Shown here piece after piece: positions 53,435 to 62,366 of a stretch of 64,000 nt of DNA. The DNA comes from JALQUO01 sp964529685 (GTDB lineage Bacteria; Pseudomonadota; Alphaproteobacteria; Rickettsiales; Midichloriaceae), in the NCBI GenBank assembly GCA_964529685.1, contig CAZGZC010000004.1, positions 50,020-114,019 of the forward strand, given 5' to 3'. Positions within the stretch are counted from its first letter, which is position 1. The number at the start of each line of letters is the position of its first letter. Made by a program: the position numbers and the translations under genes. Under the pieces are notes generated by a model that was not told where the DNA came from, ran no database searches, and saw only the letters and a program-made list of their open reading frames with translations.

Positions 53435-54182
53435 GATTTACCTCCCCAAGACATACCTCCATCTATGGTAAAGGTAGCACCTGTGACATATTTAGAAGCA
53501 TTGTTGGATGCAAGGTATAGTATCGAACCGTCAAGGTCAGTTGGTTCAGCAATATCTCCATAAGGAATCAGGGGAATTATTTGCTCTAAGTCAGGTCCAT
53601 TCATAGGTGTCCTAATCCAACCTGGTGAAACACAATTGATCCTTATTTTATGGGGCGATAATTCACCCACTAAAGTTTTTGTCAAATGAATCACTGCTGA
53701 TTTGCTAACGCTATAAGCAGCCCCGCATTTTGCAGGAATGGCATCTCCATTCACACTGCCGACATTAATAATCGAGCCATGAATACCACGGTTTTTCATG
53801 TGGTTTGCCACTGCCTTAGTAACATACCACACGCCCATCAGGTTCGTTTGGATAATCGACTCAAAATTATCATTATCATCTTCGTCAAAAACAGGCGTAA
53901 GAATTGCAATTCCGGCGTTATTAACACAGATATCTATCCTCTCTCCAGCTTGCTCTAACTCAGCAAAGCAACCTTTTACAGATTGTTTGTCTGATACATC
54001 CATTTGGATGGCTCTAGCATTATTAAGCTCGGCAGCTAAAGTTTAATTTATCAATACGGCGAGCGGCCAATATCACTTGTGCACCAGCACTTGATAGGCA
54101 ACGGGCAAAATTGTTCCCCTAAACCACTCGAAGCCCCAGTGATGATGGCTGTTTTTCCATGTAAATCAAAAAGTGTCGTCAT
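53428..54182 (-). pseudogene. Short-chain dehydrogenase/reductase, broken by two frameshifts
   Basis: The N-terminus MTTLFDLHGKTAIITGASSGLGEQ (ATG 54182) carries the SDR nucleotide motif TGASSGLG. A one-base shift then follows within CAATTTTGCC near 54110. The next piece (ARCLSSAGAQVILAARRIDKL) runs to a second shift near 54045, and the last piece (53428-54003) carries NNAGI, catalytic Tyr and Lys in YSVSKSA, and the C-terminus. Concatenation gives a complete SDR. It heads the leftward operon, but polar effects on later genes seem avoided. Confidence 0.85.
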
Positions 54183-54231
54183 TTCATCAATTCCAAAAAT
54201 TATTTTCTTGCCCATTGTGTGCAGCTTTATC

Positions 54232-54283
54232 TTGACATACTTTGGTGTTTTATGCAAATATATTCTGTGCGTAGACAGTATGT
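54232..54283. promoter_or_regulatory. Divergent control region between the two resistance operons
   Basis: A perfect TTGACA (54232-54237) points rightward, with only a weak -10 (AAATAT at 18 bases). It overlaps one arm of an inverted 7-base repeat ACATACT (54235-54241) ... AGTATGT (54277-54283). The repeat could be half-sites for the adjacent MarR-family regulator. No strong leftward promoter is obvious. Confidence 0.45.
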
Positions 54284-54318
54284 TTCGTCCAAATAATTGT
54301 TTAAAGGAGATCATTTAC

Positions 54319-54369
54319 ATGTATCAGCACAGAGTCACTATCAACCCAAAACATGCACCAAGCAATTAA
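54319..54369 (+). CDS. 16-residue leader peptide or small protein before marR
   Basis: ATG 54319 to TAA 54369 encodes MYQHRVTINPKHAPSN. An AAGGAG Shine-Dalgarno (54303-54308) lies 10 bases before, one of the best ribosome sites in the window. It is too short for usual gene calls. It may act as a translated leader coupling drug stress to expression of the downstream operon, or may be a degraded gene end. Confidence 0.4.
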   Translation: MYQHRVTINPKHAPSN

Positions 54370-54384
54370 TCGGAGAGTCACACA

Positions 54385-54852
54385 ATGAAAAAGTCATCAA
54401 AAACAAACTGGATCAATATGAACGAAGTATCAGGGTTCTTGCTCTATTCTGCTTATTTTGCGTGGAAGCGCAAGATTGAAAGCACATTGTTGCCTCATGA
54501 TCTCACTCATGTTCAGTTTATGCTTTTGATGACGCTTGGGTTTTTGAAGAAAGACGGTGCAGATGTATCACAAAATGACCTTGCCAAGTTTTTGAGTTTT
54601 GATGTGACCATGACGTCTCAGGTGTTGCGGGCTCTAGAGAAGAGAGGATTACTCAAGCGCTCTCAAAAAGAAGGAGATGAGCGCTCTAAATTTTCAGAAT
54701 TAACAGATGCAGGTAGTGCTAAAATACAAGGTGCTGCAAAAGATTTACTCAAGGCCGAAGAGTCCTTTTTCAAAAGTTTAGGGGAAAATAAGCCTGGCTT
54801 TGATGAGCATTTGCGCGGCATTTTACAACAACAAACAGCGGATGCAGCATGA
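54385..54852 (+). CDS. MarR-family transcriptional regulator
   Basis: 155 residues with a winged helix-turn-helix: HVQFMLLMTLGFLKK, VSQNDLAKFLSFDVTMTSQVLRALEKRGLLKR and the wing SQKEGDERSKFSELTDAG. MarR proteins are dimeric repressors released by phenolic or drug ligands. It is the first gene of the rightward operon and stands at the divergent control region, so it probably regulates both operons. It overlaps the chloramphenicol kinase gene as ATGA. Confidence 0.9.
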   Translation: MKKSSKTNWINMNEVSGFLLYSAYFAWKRKIESTLLPHDLTHVQFMLLMTLGFLKKDGADVSQNDLAKFLSFDVTMTSQVLRALEKRGLLKRSQKEGDERSKFSELTDAGSAKIQGAAKDLLKAEESFFKSLGENKPGFDEHLRGILQQQTADAA

Positions 54853-55442
54853 GTAAGATTATCTTTTTAAATGGATGTGGCTCTAGCGGCAAAACTTCCA
54901 TTGCAAGAGCCATTCAGCATGAAAGCCCAGAGCTTTGGCTAAGTTTTGGTGTTGATACATTCATTGATATGATTCCATTCGGAAGACAAGAGCCGTACTT
55001 GAAATTTATTCCAGGGCAAAATGATCGTGGCCCAATAATGCATGTCGAATCAGGACCGGAAGGAGGGAAACTATTTAGCGTTATGCCGCAGTTTGCTGAA
55101 ATGCTAGCCGCCAGCGGAAACAACCTTATTATCGATGAAGTGTTGTTTGATGAAGAGGCTTTAAAAGAGTATGTCCACCATTTAAAGACTCATACAGTTT
55201 ATTACATCGGCGTTTTTTGTGATCTAGCAGTTATGCAAGAACGGGAAGTTTTAAGACGGGATCGGTGCATAGGTCTTTCTAATGATCAAATCGATAGAGT
55301 GCACCAAGGCGCCCTAAATTCATATGATTTTAAAGTCGATACAACTGCCATATCTCCTTTTGAAGCGGCACGCAGGATACTCAAGTTTGTGGATGATACT
55401 CCTGCGCCAGAGGCATTTCAATCATTAGGAAAGCGAGGGTAG
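54849..55442 (+). CDS. Chloramphenicol phosphotransferase-like kinase (CPT family)
   Basis: 197 residues of the CPT family, named for the Streptomyces venezuelae enzyme that phosphorylates chloramphenicol. The P-loop is GCGSSGKTS, the catalytic Asp is in FGVDTFIDM (near residue 37), and EREVLRRDRCIGLS is the lid region. The C-terminal FEAARRIL helix is typical. It likely inactivates a hydroxylated drug by O-phosphorylation. Substrate inferred from family. Confidence 0.85.
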   Translation: MSKIIFLNGCGSSGKTSIARAIQHESPELWLSFGVDTFIDMIPFGRQEPYLKFIPGQNDRGPIMHVESGPEGGKLFSVMPQFAEMLAASGNNLIIDEVLFDEEALKEYVHHLKTHTVYYIGVFCDLAVMQEREVLRRDRCIGLSNDQIDRVHQGALNSYDFKVDTTAISPFEAARRILKFVDDTPAPEAFQSLGKRG

Positions 55443-55445
55443 ATC

Positions 55446-57068
55446 ATGACCATCACCTTCAAACCACTCCATGAATCACATTTTCCACTACTGCTAAAGT
55501 GGCTGGAGACGCCGCACGTCAAAAAATGGTGGGACCAAGATGTGACGTATACGATGGAGTTGGTGAAAGAAAAATATAGTTCATATGTCAAAGGCTATAA
55601 GCTTGAAGGTGGTGTACAGAAACCTATTCAAGCTTTCATTATCTATAGCGACCAAAATCCTGTTGGGTACATCCAGATTTATAATGCATACGATTTTCCT
55701 AGAAGTAAGTCACTCTTAGGCTTACCAGAAAACTTGGGGGCATTTGATATCTTTATTGGCGAAGCAGCGACCTTGCAACAAGGGTTAGGCTCAAAAGCAA
55801 TTTTTGAATTTCTCAGGCTGCATGGCAATCAGTACTCTTATATTTTCGCCGATCCAGATATTAATAATCTTTCTGCCATCAAATGCTACGAGAAAGCAGG
55901 CTTCAAGAAGGCATCAGAACAGGCAGATACTCGAGAGATGTGGATGTTAAAGGATTTATCCTTAAGAAACGATCCGTTACCAACCATCCAAAAACTTATT
56001 AAAGAACGCTACGTTGATTCTAAAGCCGTATTCTGGGCAGGATCAGTTTCAGAGGCTCGAGGAACAAGTGCGTCTGATTTGGATCTTATTATTGTTTTTG
56101 AAGAAGTAGCGCACGCTTATAGAGAAGCCTTTATTTACGACGGCTGGCCCATTGACGCATTTATTCACGATCTAGAAATGCGGTATTTCTGCGGCAAACT
56201 TGAGGCAAGCGATGGTAAGCCTGCGCTCATTAATATGATCCTACAGGGCCAAGAAATATTAGTGCAAAACTCTGTGAGTATCAAAGCTAAGTCTATCGCT
56301 GCTGACGCTTTAGCAAATGGTCCTGATATCTGGACTCAACCTCAAATAGATAAAGAGCGTTTTCTCATCACGGATATCTTGGATGATATTAAGTCTCCCA
56401 AAAATAAAGAAGAGCAAATAATCTCTTCCGTTCATTTGTTTGAACCTCTGTTGCAGTTTTATTTTAGAGCCGCGAGAAAATGGACGGCTAGCGGCAAATC
56501 CTTGATGCGACTTTTTAAAACAGAAAATCCAGAGCTTGCTGATGAATGGACTACGGCTTTTGAAAGCTTGGTTAAAACAGGTGATTCTACAGCAGTTGAG
56601 ACTGTTGTGACAAAGATATTGGAACGACATGGTGGCTACTTGTGGGATGGCTTTAGGTCTGATGCGCCAGCAGACTGGAAAGAATGCGATGAAAACAAAA
56701 TCCTCGATGAACTTAAATCAAGAGAGCCAATCTTCCATCATCCTGAAAAGTTTGGAAAAACAAAAGCAGATATTTCTAAACAAATGTGTGATGAATTTTG
56801 GGAAGTCGGTGCATCAGGTAATGTCTACACCAAACCAGACGTCATAGAAACTCTACTCGAGCGTTATAACAACCCAGATTATCAAGATATTTGGGAAGCT
56901 AAAAACTTTGAGCTCACCAAAATCGCACCGGATAATTATTTACTTACCTACACTCTTATCCAAGACAAAACAAGAGTCACAAGAAGATCAACACTTTGGC
57001 GAGCCGTAAATGGTGATTGGAAGATCCTCTATCACCAAGGAACCTTGATTGAGGGAGGTAGCGTATGA
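55446..57068 (+). CDS. Triple fusion: AAC(6')-like GNAT, nucleotidyltransferase and DUF4440-like domain
   Basis: 540 residues in three parts. Residues 1-175 resemble AAC(6') acetyltransferases (FKPLHESHFPLLLKWLETPHV, FIGEAATLQQGLGSKAIFEFL, AIKCYEKAGFKKA). About 185-430 is a nucleotidyltransferase with WAGSVSEARGTSASDLDLIIVF, holding the GS-x9-DxD motif of aminoglycoside adenylyltransferases. About 440-540 is a SnoaL/DUF4440-like fold (ETLLERYNNPDYQDIWEAK, STLWRAVNGDWKILYHQGT). Two chemistries against aminoglycosides in one chain are plausible. The frame is intact throughout. Confidence 0.85.
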   Translation: MTITFKPLHESHFPLLLKWLETPHVKKWWDQDVTYTMELVKEKYSSYVKGYKLEGGVQKPIQAFIIYSDQNPVGYIQIYNAYDFPRSKSLLGLPENLGAFDIFIGEAATLQQGLGSKAIFEFLRLHGNQYSYIFADPDINNLSAIKCYEKAGFKKASEQADTREMWMLKDLSLRNDPLPTIQKLIKERYVDSKAVFWAGSVSEARGTSASDLDLIIVFEEVAHAYREAFIYDGWPIDAFIHDLEMRYFCGKLEASDGKPALINMILQGQEILVQNSVSIKAKSIAADALANGPDIWTQPQIDKERFLITDILDDIKSPKNKEEQIISSVHLFEPLLQFYFRAARKWTASGKSLMRLFKTENPELADEWTTAFESLVKTGDSTAVETVVTKILERHGGYLWDGFRSDAPADWKECDENKILDELKSREPIFHHPEKFGKTKADISKQMCDEFWEVGASGNVYTKPDVIETLLERYNNPDYQDIWEAKNFELTKIAPDNYLLTYTLIQDKTRVTRRSTLWRAVNGDWKILYHQGTLIEGGSV

Positions 57069-57466
57069 CACAAACACACCGTTTTAAAGTTGATAAGTTA
57101 ATACGTGATAAGCTGCCACAGATTATGCGCGCATCAGGAATTCAGGTGTTCGAACGAGCTATGGAAAAAGATGAGTATTTGAAAAGGTTAAAAGACAAAC
57201 TTCTTGAAGAAGCAAAAGAAGTTATAGCAAGCGGATCTGCAAAAGAAATGCGAGAAGAATTGGCAGATTTGCTGGAAGTGATGTTAGCACTTGCTAAGGC
57301 TTATGGGATGGAATTTGCAGATATACAGCAAGTAGCTGAGCAAAAAAGAGCAGATAAAGGAGGATTCGATAACAGAATTTATAATGCTTTTGTTGAGATT
57401 GAAGCAGGCAACCCAAGTCTTGGATATTACAGAACTCGGCCAGATCAATATCCCGAGGTAAAATAA
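57065..57466 (+). CDS. MazG-like/phosphoribosyl-ATP pyrophosphohydrolase-like protein
   Basis: 133 residues. Motifs are KLIRDKLPQIM, LLEEAKEVI and EELADLLEVMLALA (the EExxE-x-ExxD metal site of all-alpha NTP pyrophosphatases), then the GGFDNRI segment. This is the COG4997 family of possible house-cleaning nucleotide hydrolases. It overlaps the triple fusion gene by 4 bases. Confidence 0.85.
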   Translation: MTQTHRFKVDKLIRDKLPQIMRASGIQVFERAMEKDEYLKRLKDKLLEEAKEVIASGSAKEMREELADLLEVMLALAKAYGMEFADIQQVAEQKRADKGGFDNRIYNAFVEIEAGNPSLGYYRTRPDQYPEVK

Positions 57467-57467
57467 A

Positions 57468-57992
57468 ATGAAGAGCGTAATTTTTAAAAGAATTATGATT
57501 TTTGGCAGACCTGGTAGCGGAAAATCAACCTTTGCAACATGGCTTTCTGAAGTCTTAGGATTGCCACTTCATCACCTTGATAAACATTTTTACGTCAATA
57601 ATTGGGTTGAACGAGATTATAATGAATTTCTTCAAATTCAGAAAAATATTGTAGATACTGAATGCTGGATTGTTGATGGAAATAGCACGCGTTCTCTTGA
57701 AATGCGGTGGGCTAGTGCAGATTTGGTGATTTATTTTAACTTCCCTAAAGTGATTTGTGCTTATCGCATTTTCAAAAGATTTTTAAAGCCTAATCAATTC
57801 TTTGATGATAGAGCGCCTGGATGTAAGGAGAAAATCCGCTTCCCTCTTTTAAAGTATATGTGGGGTTTTGAGGAGAGAGTTGCTGAAGATATTAAAATTT
57901 TAAAAGAACGCTATCCGCAGGCGGTATTTAAAGAGATTAGGTGTGATAATGATCTGAACAAATTAAAAAACGAATTTACGGATAAATTATGA
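57468..57992 (+). CDS. Adenylate-kinase-like P-loop protein (FlaR/topology modulation type)
   Basis: 174 residues with P-loop GRPGSGKSTFA, then LPLHHLDKHFYVNNW and the WIVDGNSTRSLEMRWASADLVIYFNFP segment seen in FlaR/topology-modulation ATPases. These small kinases phosphorylate unknown substrates. It overlaps the reductase gene by 4 bases. Confidence 0.85.
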   Translation: MKSVIFKRIMIFGRPGSGKSTFATWLSEVLGLPLHHLDKHFYVNNWVERDYNEFLQIQKNIVDTECWIVDGNSTRSLEMRWASADLVIYFNFPKVICAYRIFKRFLKPNQFFDDRAPGCKEKIRFPLLKYMWGFEERVAEDIKILKERYPQAVFKEIRCDNDLNKLKNEFTDKL

Positions 57993-58519
57993 ATAAAATA
58001 ATCCTCTACATTGCAACTTCGCTTGATGGCTTTGTCGCAGATACAAATGGCGGCGTGGATTGGCTCCCGCACCCGAAGGACGACTCTGAATTAGAAGCGG
58101 TCGGTTATAAAAGTTTAATGTCCCGTATCGATATAATTTTAATGGGAAGCCGAAGCTACAAACAAATTTTAGGTTTTGGTGAATGGGGTTGGCAGGATAA
58201 ACACACTTATGTTTTCACCTCCAAAAAAATTGAAACCGATAAACCCTATATCAGTATTACGCACGATAGCCCACTTGAATTTATGGCAAGCCTGAAAGAC
58301 CGAAAATCATATAAAGACATCTGGTTACTAGGCGGCGCTCAATTTGCCCAAAGCTTTGCACAAGAAGGCTTGATTGATGAAATCATTCTTACAGTTGTCC
58401 CCCAAACTTTAGGAGGTGGCATACCACTACGTTTAAGTTTTGAAAATTTTGATTTAACAACTGAAAAATCCCTGACGGATGGGATGGTTCAAAAAATTTA
58501 TTTGCGGAAAGAGTTATGA
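57989..58519 (+). CDS. Dihydrofolate reductase/RibD-like reductase
   Basis: 176 residues of the DHFR-fold family related to the RibD C-terminal domain. N-terminus ILYIATSLDGFVADTNGGVDWL, MGSRSYKQIL, WLLGGAQFAQSFAQEGLIDEI and the C-terminal VPQTLGGGIPL. Uses NADPH on an unknown substrate. It could in principle affect antifolates, but the family is not known for that. 4-base overlaps join it to both neighbours. Confidence 0.85.
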   Translation: MNKIILYIATSLDGFVADTNGGVDWLPHPKDDSELEAVGYKSLMSRIDIILMGSRSYKQILGFGEWGWQDKHTYVFTSKKIETDKPYISITHDSPLEFMASLKDRKSYKDIWLLGGAQFAQSFAQEGLIDEIILTVVPQTLGGGIPLRLSFENFDLTTEKSLTDGMVQKIYLRKEL

Positions 58520-60090
58520 AAATTAAATTTGAAAAAGTAACAAGAGCTCATTTAGACACTATTTTTAAATGGCTTACTGAACCTCACGTTATGGAATTTT
58601 GGGATAATACAGATGCGCATAAAGATGACATTGTCAATTTTGCTGAAGGGCGAAAAACACCATCGTCTTATGCAGATGGACAGTATGTTTATTGGATTGC
58701 ATATCTTGAAGATGAAGCTTTTGCAATGCTGATGACCATTCAGGAAACGCATAAGGAAGATATAGGTGAAGAAAAACTTAAAAGACTTTCAAAAACAGGT
58801 CATACCTACGGCCTCGATTACATGATCGGTAACCCTAAGTTTTTCGGCAAAGGCTATGGATCTCAAACCTTATCTGATTTTATCGATTATTTCCGCGAAA
58901 TTGTTGACCCCAAAGCAGATACATTCATAATCGACCCTGCTAGTGATAACCCCAAAGCAAAGCATGTTTATATGAAAGCCGGCTTCAAACATGTGTGTGA
59001 TTTCATGATGGAAGGTGACGTTAGTGGTGCAGGCAAAGTTCATCATCTACTCATCAGAAAATTTGATCCAGCGATTTCGATTATTCAAGCAACGATGGAT
59101 GATTATCCCTGCATTCAAAATATGGCGCGTTTCTACGTTTATGATTTATCAAGAGACTGCGGCTCGATCTCATCTGATTGGGCTATTCCGGAAGATGGGC
59201 TTTATGAGAGCTTTGATTTTAAAAATTACTTTGAAGAGTCATCGAGAAAAGCATTCTTAGTTAAAGTTTATGATGAGATAGCCGGCTTTGTCCTACTTAA
59301 TCAAGCATCTGAAGATGCCACAAACACCTGGAACATGGGTGAGTTTTTTATTATCGCTAAATTCCAAAGTGTGGGCATTGCGACTCGTGTTGCTAAACAG
59401 ATATGGAATATGCATCCAGGCATGTGGGAAGTTTCCGTTATCCCTAATAATAAGTCAGCCTTAAAGTTTTGGGGAAAGTCTATCAGTGAATTTACCTCTG
59501 GTACTTTTAATAAGCAAATCAAAGAGGTTAGTTATGATGAGCATTGCCCTCGAAGAATCATTTTTGAATTTGATACGCAAAATATCATCAATCAAAATAC
59601 AGTTCCCCAGTTTGTTGTACGCACGTCACAACTTTCTGATATCGACGCCATGGTCTCACTTTCAAAAGCAAAGCGGTTAGCTTATGAGAAAGCCCAACCA
59701 CAGTTTTGGCGTTATGCTGGAGAAGAAGGCGATAACACACAGCGACGGTGGTTTAAAGAACTGCTAGAGGACAAAAATTATGTGATGTTTACTGCGGAAA
59801 ACGGCACCCAAGGAATCCTTGGATTTGTTATTGGTAAGCTCATGCCTGCTCCAGAAGTTTATAATCCTGGAGGACTCACTCTTATGATCGATGATTTCTG
59901 CGTAAAATCCGAAAACCTTTGGCAATCTGTTGGGGCAAGGTTAATTGAAGAGACGAAGGCTGCGGCCAAGTCTAGAGGCGCCACTCAAATCCTTGTAGTA
60001 TGCGGCGCTCATGACCATCCAAAACGCAAATTCTTGAGCGAACAGAATTTATCCATTGCATCTGAGTGGTTTGTAGGGGGTATTGTATGA
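58516..60090 (+). CDS. Three tandem GNAT domains in one protein
   Basis: 524 residues. Domain 1 (1-178) is AAC(6')-like: FEKVTRAHLDTIFKWLTEPHVMEFWD, GNPKFFGKGYGSQTLSDFI, HVYMKAGFKHV. Domain 2 (about 180-350) has IIQATMDDYPCIQNMARFY, FFIIAKFQSVGIATRVAKQIW and ALKFW. Domain 3 (about 360-524) has VRTSQLSDIDAMVSLS, IDDFCVKSENLWQSVGARLIEE. Acetyl-CoA loops are clear in domains 1 and 2 and looser in 3. A single intact frame. Possibly a broad amine acetyltransferase. Confidence 0.85.
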   Translation: MKIKFEKVTRAHLDTIFKWLTEPHVMEFWDNTDAHKDDIVNFAEGRKTPSSYADGQYVYWIAYLEDEAFAMLMTIQETHKEDIGEEKLKRLSKTGHTYGLDYMIGNPKFFGKGYGSQTLSDFIDYFREIVDPKADTFIIDPASDNPKAKHVYMKAGFKHVCDFMMEGDVSGAGKVHHLLIRKFDPAISIIQATMDDYPCIQNMARFYVYDLSRDCGSISSDWAIPEDGLYESFDFKNYFEESSRKAFLVKVYDEIAGFVLLNQASEDATNTWNMGEFFIIAKFQSVGIATRVAKQIWNMHPGMWEVSVIPNNKSALKFWGKSISEFTSGTFNKQIKEVSYDEHCPRRIIFEFDTQNIINQNTVPQFVVRTSQLSDIDAMVSLSKAKRLAYEKAQPQFWRYAGEEGDNTQRRWFKELLEDKNYVMFTAENGTQGILGFVIGKLMPAPEVYNPGGLTLMIDDFCVKSENLWQSVGARLIEETKAAAKSRGATQILVVCGAHDHPKRKFLSEQNLSIASEWFVGGIV

Positions 60091-60743
60091 GAAAATTGTT
60101 GTGTTGTTTACTATTTGCGTTTTTACTCCTGCTCACTGAGCATGTATTAGCTCTGGATATTAAAATCATGGAGCAAAAATTAGAACAACATCAGAATCAA
60201 TTACCGAAAGGTGATATAATGCAAACCACTTATGTAAAAAGAGTAATTGATTATATGTATGAGTTCGATCAAGAACTGAGGAACTTGTTTATTAAACATC
60301 AAAGTGATGAGCAGCTTGGAAGATTGCTCAAAAAATTAGATGCATTTCACACTGCTCGTATGAAAGAAATTCTTGAAGTTCATGGATGGATTGTGATTTC
60401 AAAATTTGGAGCAGAATATGATAAGAAAGCTTGGTTAATAATACAACACGCAGATGATGATCCATTCTTTCAAGCTGGTGTTTTATTTCTTCTCGAAAGA
60501 CTGGCTAATAGAGGGGAGACGGATCAAAAGAATTATGCATATCTTTACGACCGGGTAGCTGCAAAATTTCATCAGATAGGCTTACTGCAAAAATACGGTA
60601 CACAAGTTGATCTTGTAAAAGATAACATTAAACTACAACCTTACGAAGGTAATATAAAAGATATAGATAAGCATAGAAACGCAGTTGGTTTAGAGCCATT
60701 AGCTGATTATTTAAAGAAAATTAAAGAGATATATAAACAATGA
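60087..60743 (+). CDS. Exported DUF6624-like protein
   Basis: 218 residues. Signal peptide (about 1-23: LLCCLLFAFLLLLTEHVLA). The mature part has the DUF6624 signature: ILEVHGWIVISKFGAEYDKKAWLIIQHADDDPFFQ, YAYLYDRVAAKFHQIGLLQKYGTQ. The family is found beside resistance-like genes in many bacteria. Function unknown. The only obviously exported protein in the rightward operon apart from TspO. ATGA overlap with the upstream gene. Confidence 0.8.
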   Translation: MRKLLCCLLFAFLLLLTEHVLALDIKIMEQKLEQHQNQLPKGDIMQTTYVKRVIDYMYEFDQELRNLFIKHQSDEQLGRLLKKLDAFHTARMKEILEVHGWIVISKFGAEYDKKAWLIIQHADDDPFFQAGVLFLLERLANRGETDQKNYAYLYDRVAAKFHQIGLLQKYGTQVDLVKDNIKLQPYEGNIKDIDKHRNAVGLEPLADYLKKIKEIYKQ

Positions 60744-61621
60744 GCGTTTTACATATAATTCCAGATCTTGCACGCAAACTCATAGCGGAGCAATTTCCTG
60801 AATATTCCAATTTACTTATCGTTGATGTTGAAAAACAAGGCCATGATAACCGTACCTATAGGCTAGGCGATGACATGCTCATTCGTATGCCAACAGCCGC
60901 AGATTACGCTTTAAAAGTTCCAAAAGAGCAAGAGCTACTGCCTGGGTTAGCAAAACGTTTAAGCGTTAGCATTCCGGCTCCAATTAAAATGGGCAAACCT
61001 TCAGCATATTATCCATATCCATTTTCTATATACAAATGGCTACCTGGAAAAAGCATCAACCTACTGACGTTGACCGATCAAGAAAAGGAACAACTTGCCT
61101 TTGATCTCGCCAAATTTTTAAAAGAGCTACAAGCGATTACCGACATTAAAGGTCCTGAGCCTGGTCAACACAACTGGTGGCGTGGCGATCATGTCAGCAT
61201 TTACGATAAAGGCGCCAGAGAGCAAATTGCAGAGCTGGCTAATTTTATAGATGCTCCCCGAGCACTAGCTTTATGGGATCAGGCGTGTGCGACGAGATGG
61301 AATAAACAACCAATCTGGATTCATGGAGATTTTGCGATTGGCAATATACTTATGGATAGTGGAAAACTATCAGCAGTCATTGATTTTGGGGGCGCTGCAG
61401 TTGGTGATCCCGCCTGTGATCTTGTGATTGCATGGACGTATTTGAGCGGCAAAGCTCGTGAGACTTTTATATCAAAAATGGATATGGACCCAGATACATG
61501 GCTCCGAACCCGTGCCTGGGCACTTTGGAAAGCAACTTTCGAACTGTGTCAGATAGCAGATAAGAACAGCCAGGAAGCTGAATTACAGAAACGAATTATT
61601 GATGAGGTTATGAATGGATAA
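60740..61621 (+). CDS. Aminoglycoside phosphotransferase family protein
   Basis: 293 residues with the protein-kinase-like APH fold. N-lobe EKQGHDNRTYRLGDDMLIRMP, the catalytic HGDFAIGNILMDSG (Asp base) and the metal-binding VIDFGGAAVGDPACDL. Relatives phosphorylate aminoglycosides, macrolides or choline-like substrates. It overlaps the next gene by 8 bases. The lack of a closer match leaves the drug uncertain. Confidence 0.88.
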   Translation: MSVLHIIPDLARKLIAEQFPEYSNLLIVDVEKQGHDNRTYRLGDDMLIRMPTAADYALKVPKEQELLPGLAKRLSVSIPAPIKMGKPSAYYPYPFSIYKWLPGKSINLLTLTDQEKEQLAFDLAKFLKELQAITDIKGPEPGQHNWWRGDHVSIYDKGAREQIAELANFIDAPRALALWDQACATRWNKQPIWIHGDFAIGNILMDSGKLSAVIDFGGAAVGDPACDLVIAWTYLSGKARETFISKMDMDPDTWLRTRAWALWKATFELCQIADKNSQEAELQKRIIDEVMNG

Positions 61622-62366
61622 AACTTTAGAAACTTATCTCAGCCTTTGTACAGAGGTTTACGAATTAAGCAAGCCAAACCCACCAGAAGATGCATATGCT
61701 TTTTATCGTGATTATGCCATGAAAGCGAACGGTCCTATTTTAGAGCCGATGTGTGGCACAGGTCGGTTTTTACTCCCATTAATTGAAGATGGATTTGATG
61801 TGCATGGCTTTGACGCAAGCGATCATATGCTTGGAGTCTTGCATGCTAAAGCCGAGACTAAAAATCTAAAACCTACTGTATGGAAAGGCTTTGTTGAAGA
61901 TTTAAAACGTCCAGAAAAATACAATTTGATTTTTATTCCCAGCGGGTCTTTTTGTTTAATCACCGATCTTGAGCAAGTAGAGCAGTCACTTAAAGTCATT
62001 TATGACCATTTAAACGACGGTGGTATTTTCTTATTTGAGGCTGAAACTTTAAACGCTGTTCCTCAAGTAGGTATATGGCGCGGCTCGGTATGGCCTAAAC
62101 CGAATGGCCAAAAAATTATCTTAAGTGGACTTGCTACAATGCAAGACGATATCTGTACCAGCCTGTGTAAATATGAACTATTGGAAGCGGGAAATATTAT
62201 CCATACAGAAATTGAAGAGCTGAGAGTGAAAATTTATGAGCAGGATCAGTTGATGGAAATGCTAAAAGCTGCCGGATTTAAACACATCAGAACGCTCAAA
62301 GCTTTTGATCAATATTCAGGTCCGGCTAAACAAGATGAGTCTATTGTGTATGAATGCAGAAAATAA
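61614..62366 (+). CDS. Class I SAM-dependent methyltransferase
   Basis: 250 residues. Motif I is GPILEPMCGTGRFLLPL, motif II GFDASDHMLGVL, and FIPSGSFCLI follows. The C-terminal FKHIRTLKAFD is typical of small-molecule methyltransferases. Not an Erm-type rRNA methylase by its motifs. In this operon it may methylate a xenobiotic. Confidence 0.85.
   Translation: MDKTLETYLSLCTEVYELSKPNPPEDAYAFYRDYAMKANGPILEPMCGTGRFLLPLIEDGFDVHGFDASDHMLGVLHAKAETKNLKPTVWKGFVEDLKRPEKYNLIFIPSGSFCLITDLEQVEQSLKVIYDHLNDGGIFLFEAETLNAVPQVGIWRGSVWPKPNGQKIILSGLATMQDDICTSLCKYELLEAGNIIHTEIEELRVKIYEQDQLMEMLKAAGFKHIRTLKAFDQYSGPAKQDESIVYECRK

Noticed and set aside
57989..58519. Trimethoprim-resistant dihydrofolate reductase (Dfr)
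   Set aside because: The sequence fits the RibD-like reductase branch, which is not known to replace FolA.
61614..62366. Erm-type 23S rRNA methyltransferase
   Set aside because: The motifs are those of a general small-molecule methyltransferase; the Erm N-terminal and catalytic patterns are absent.
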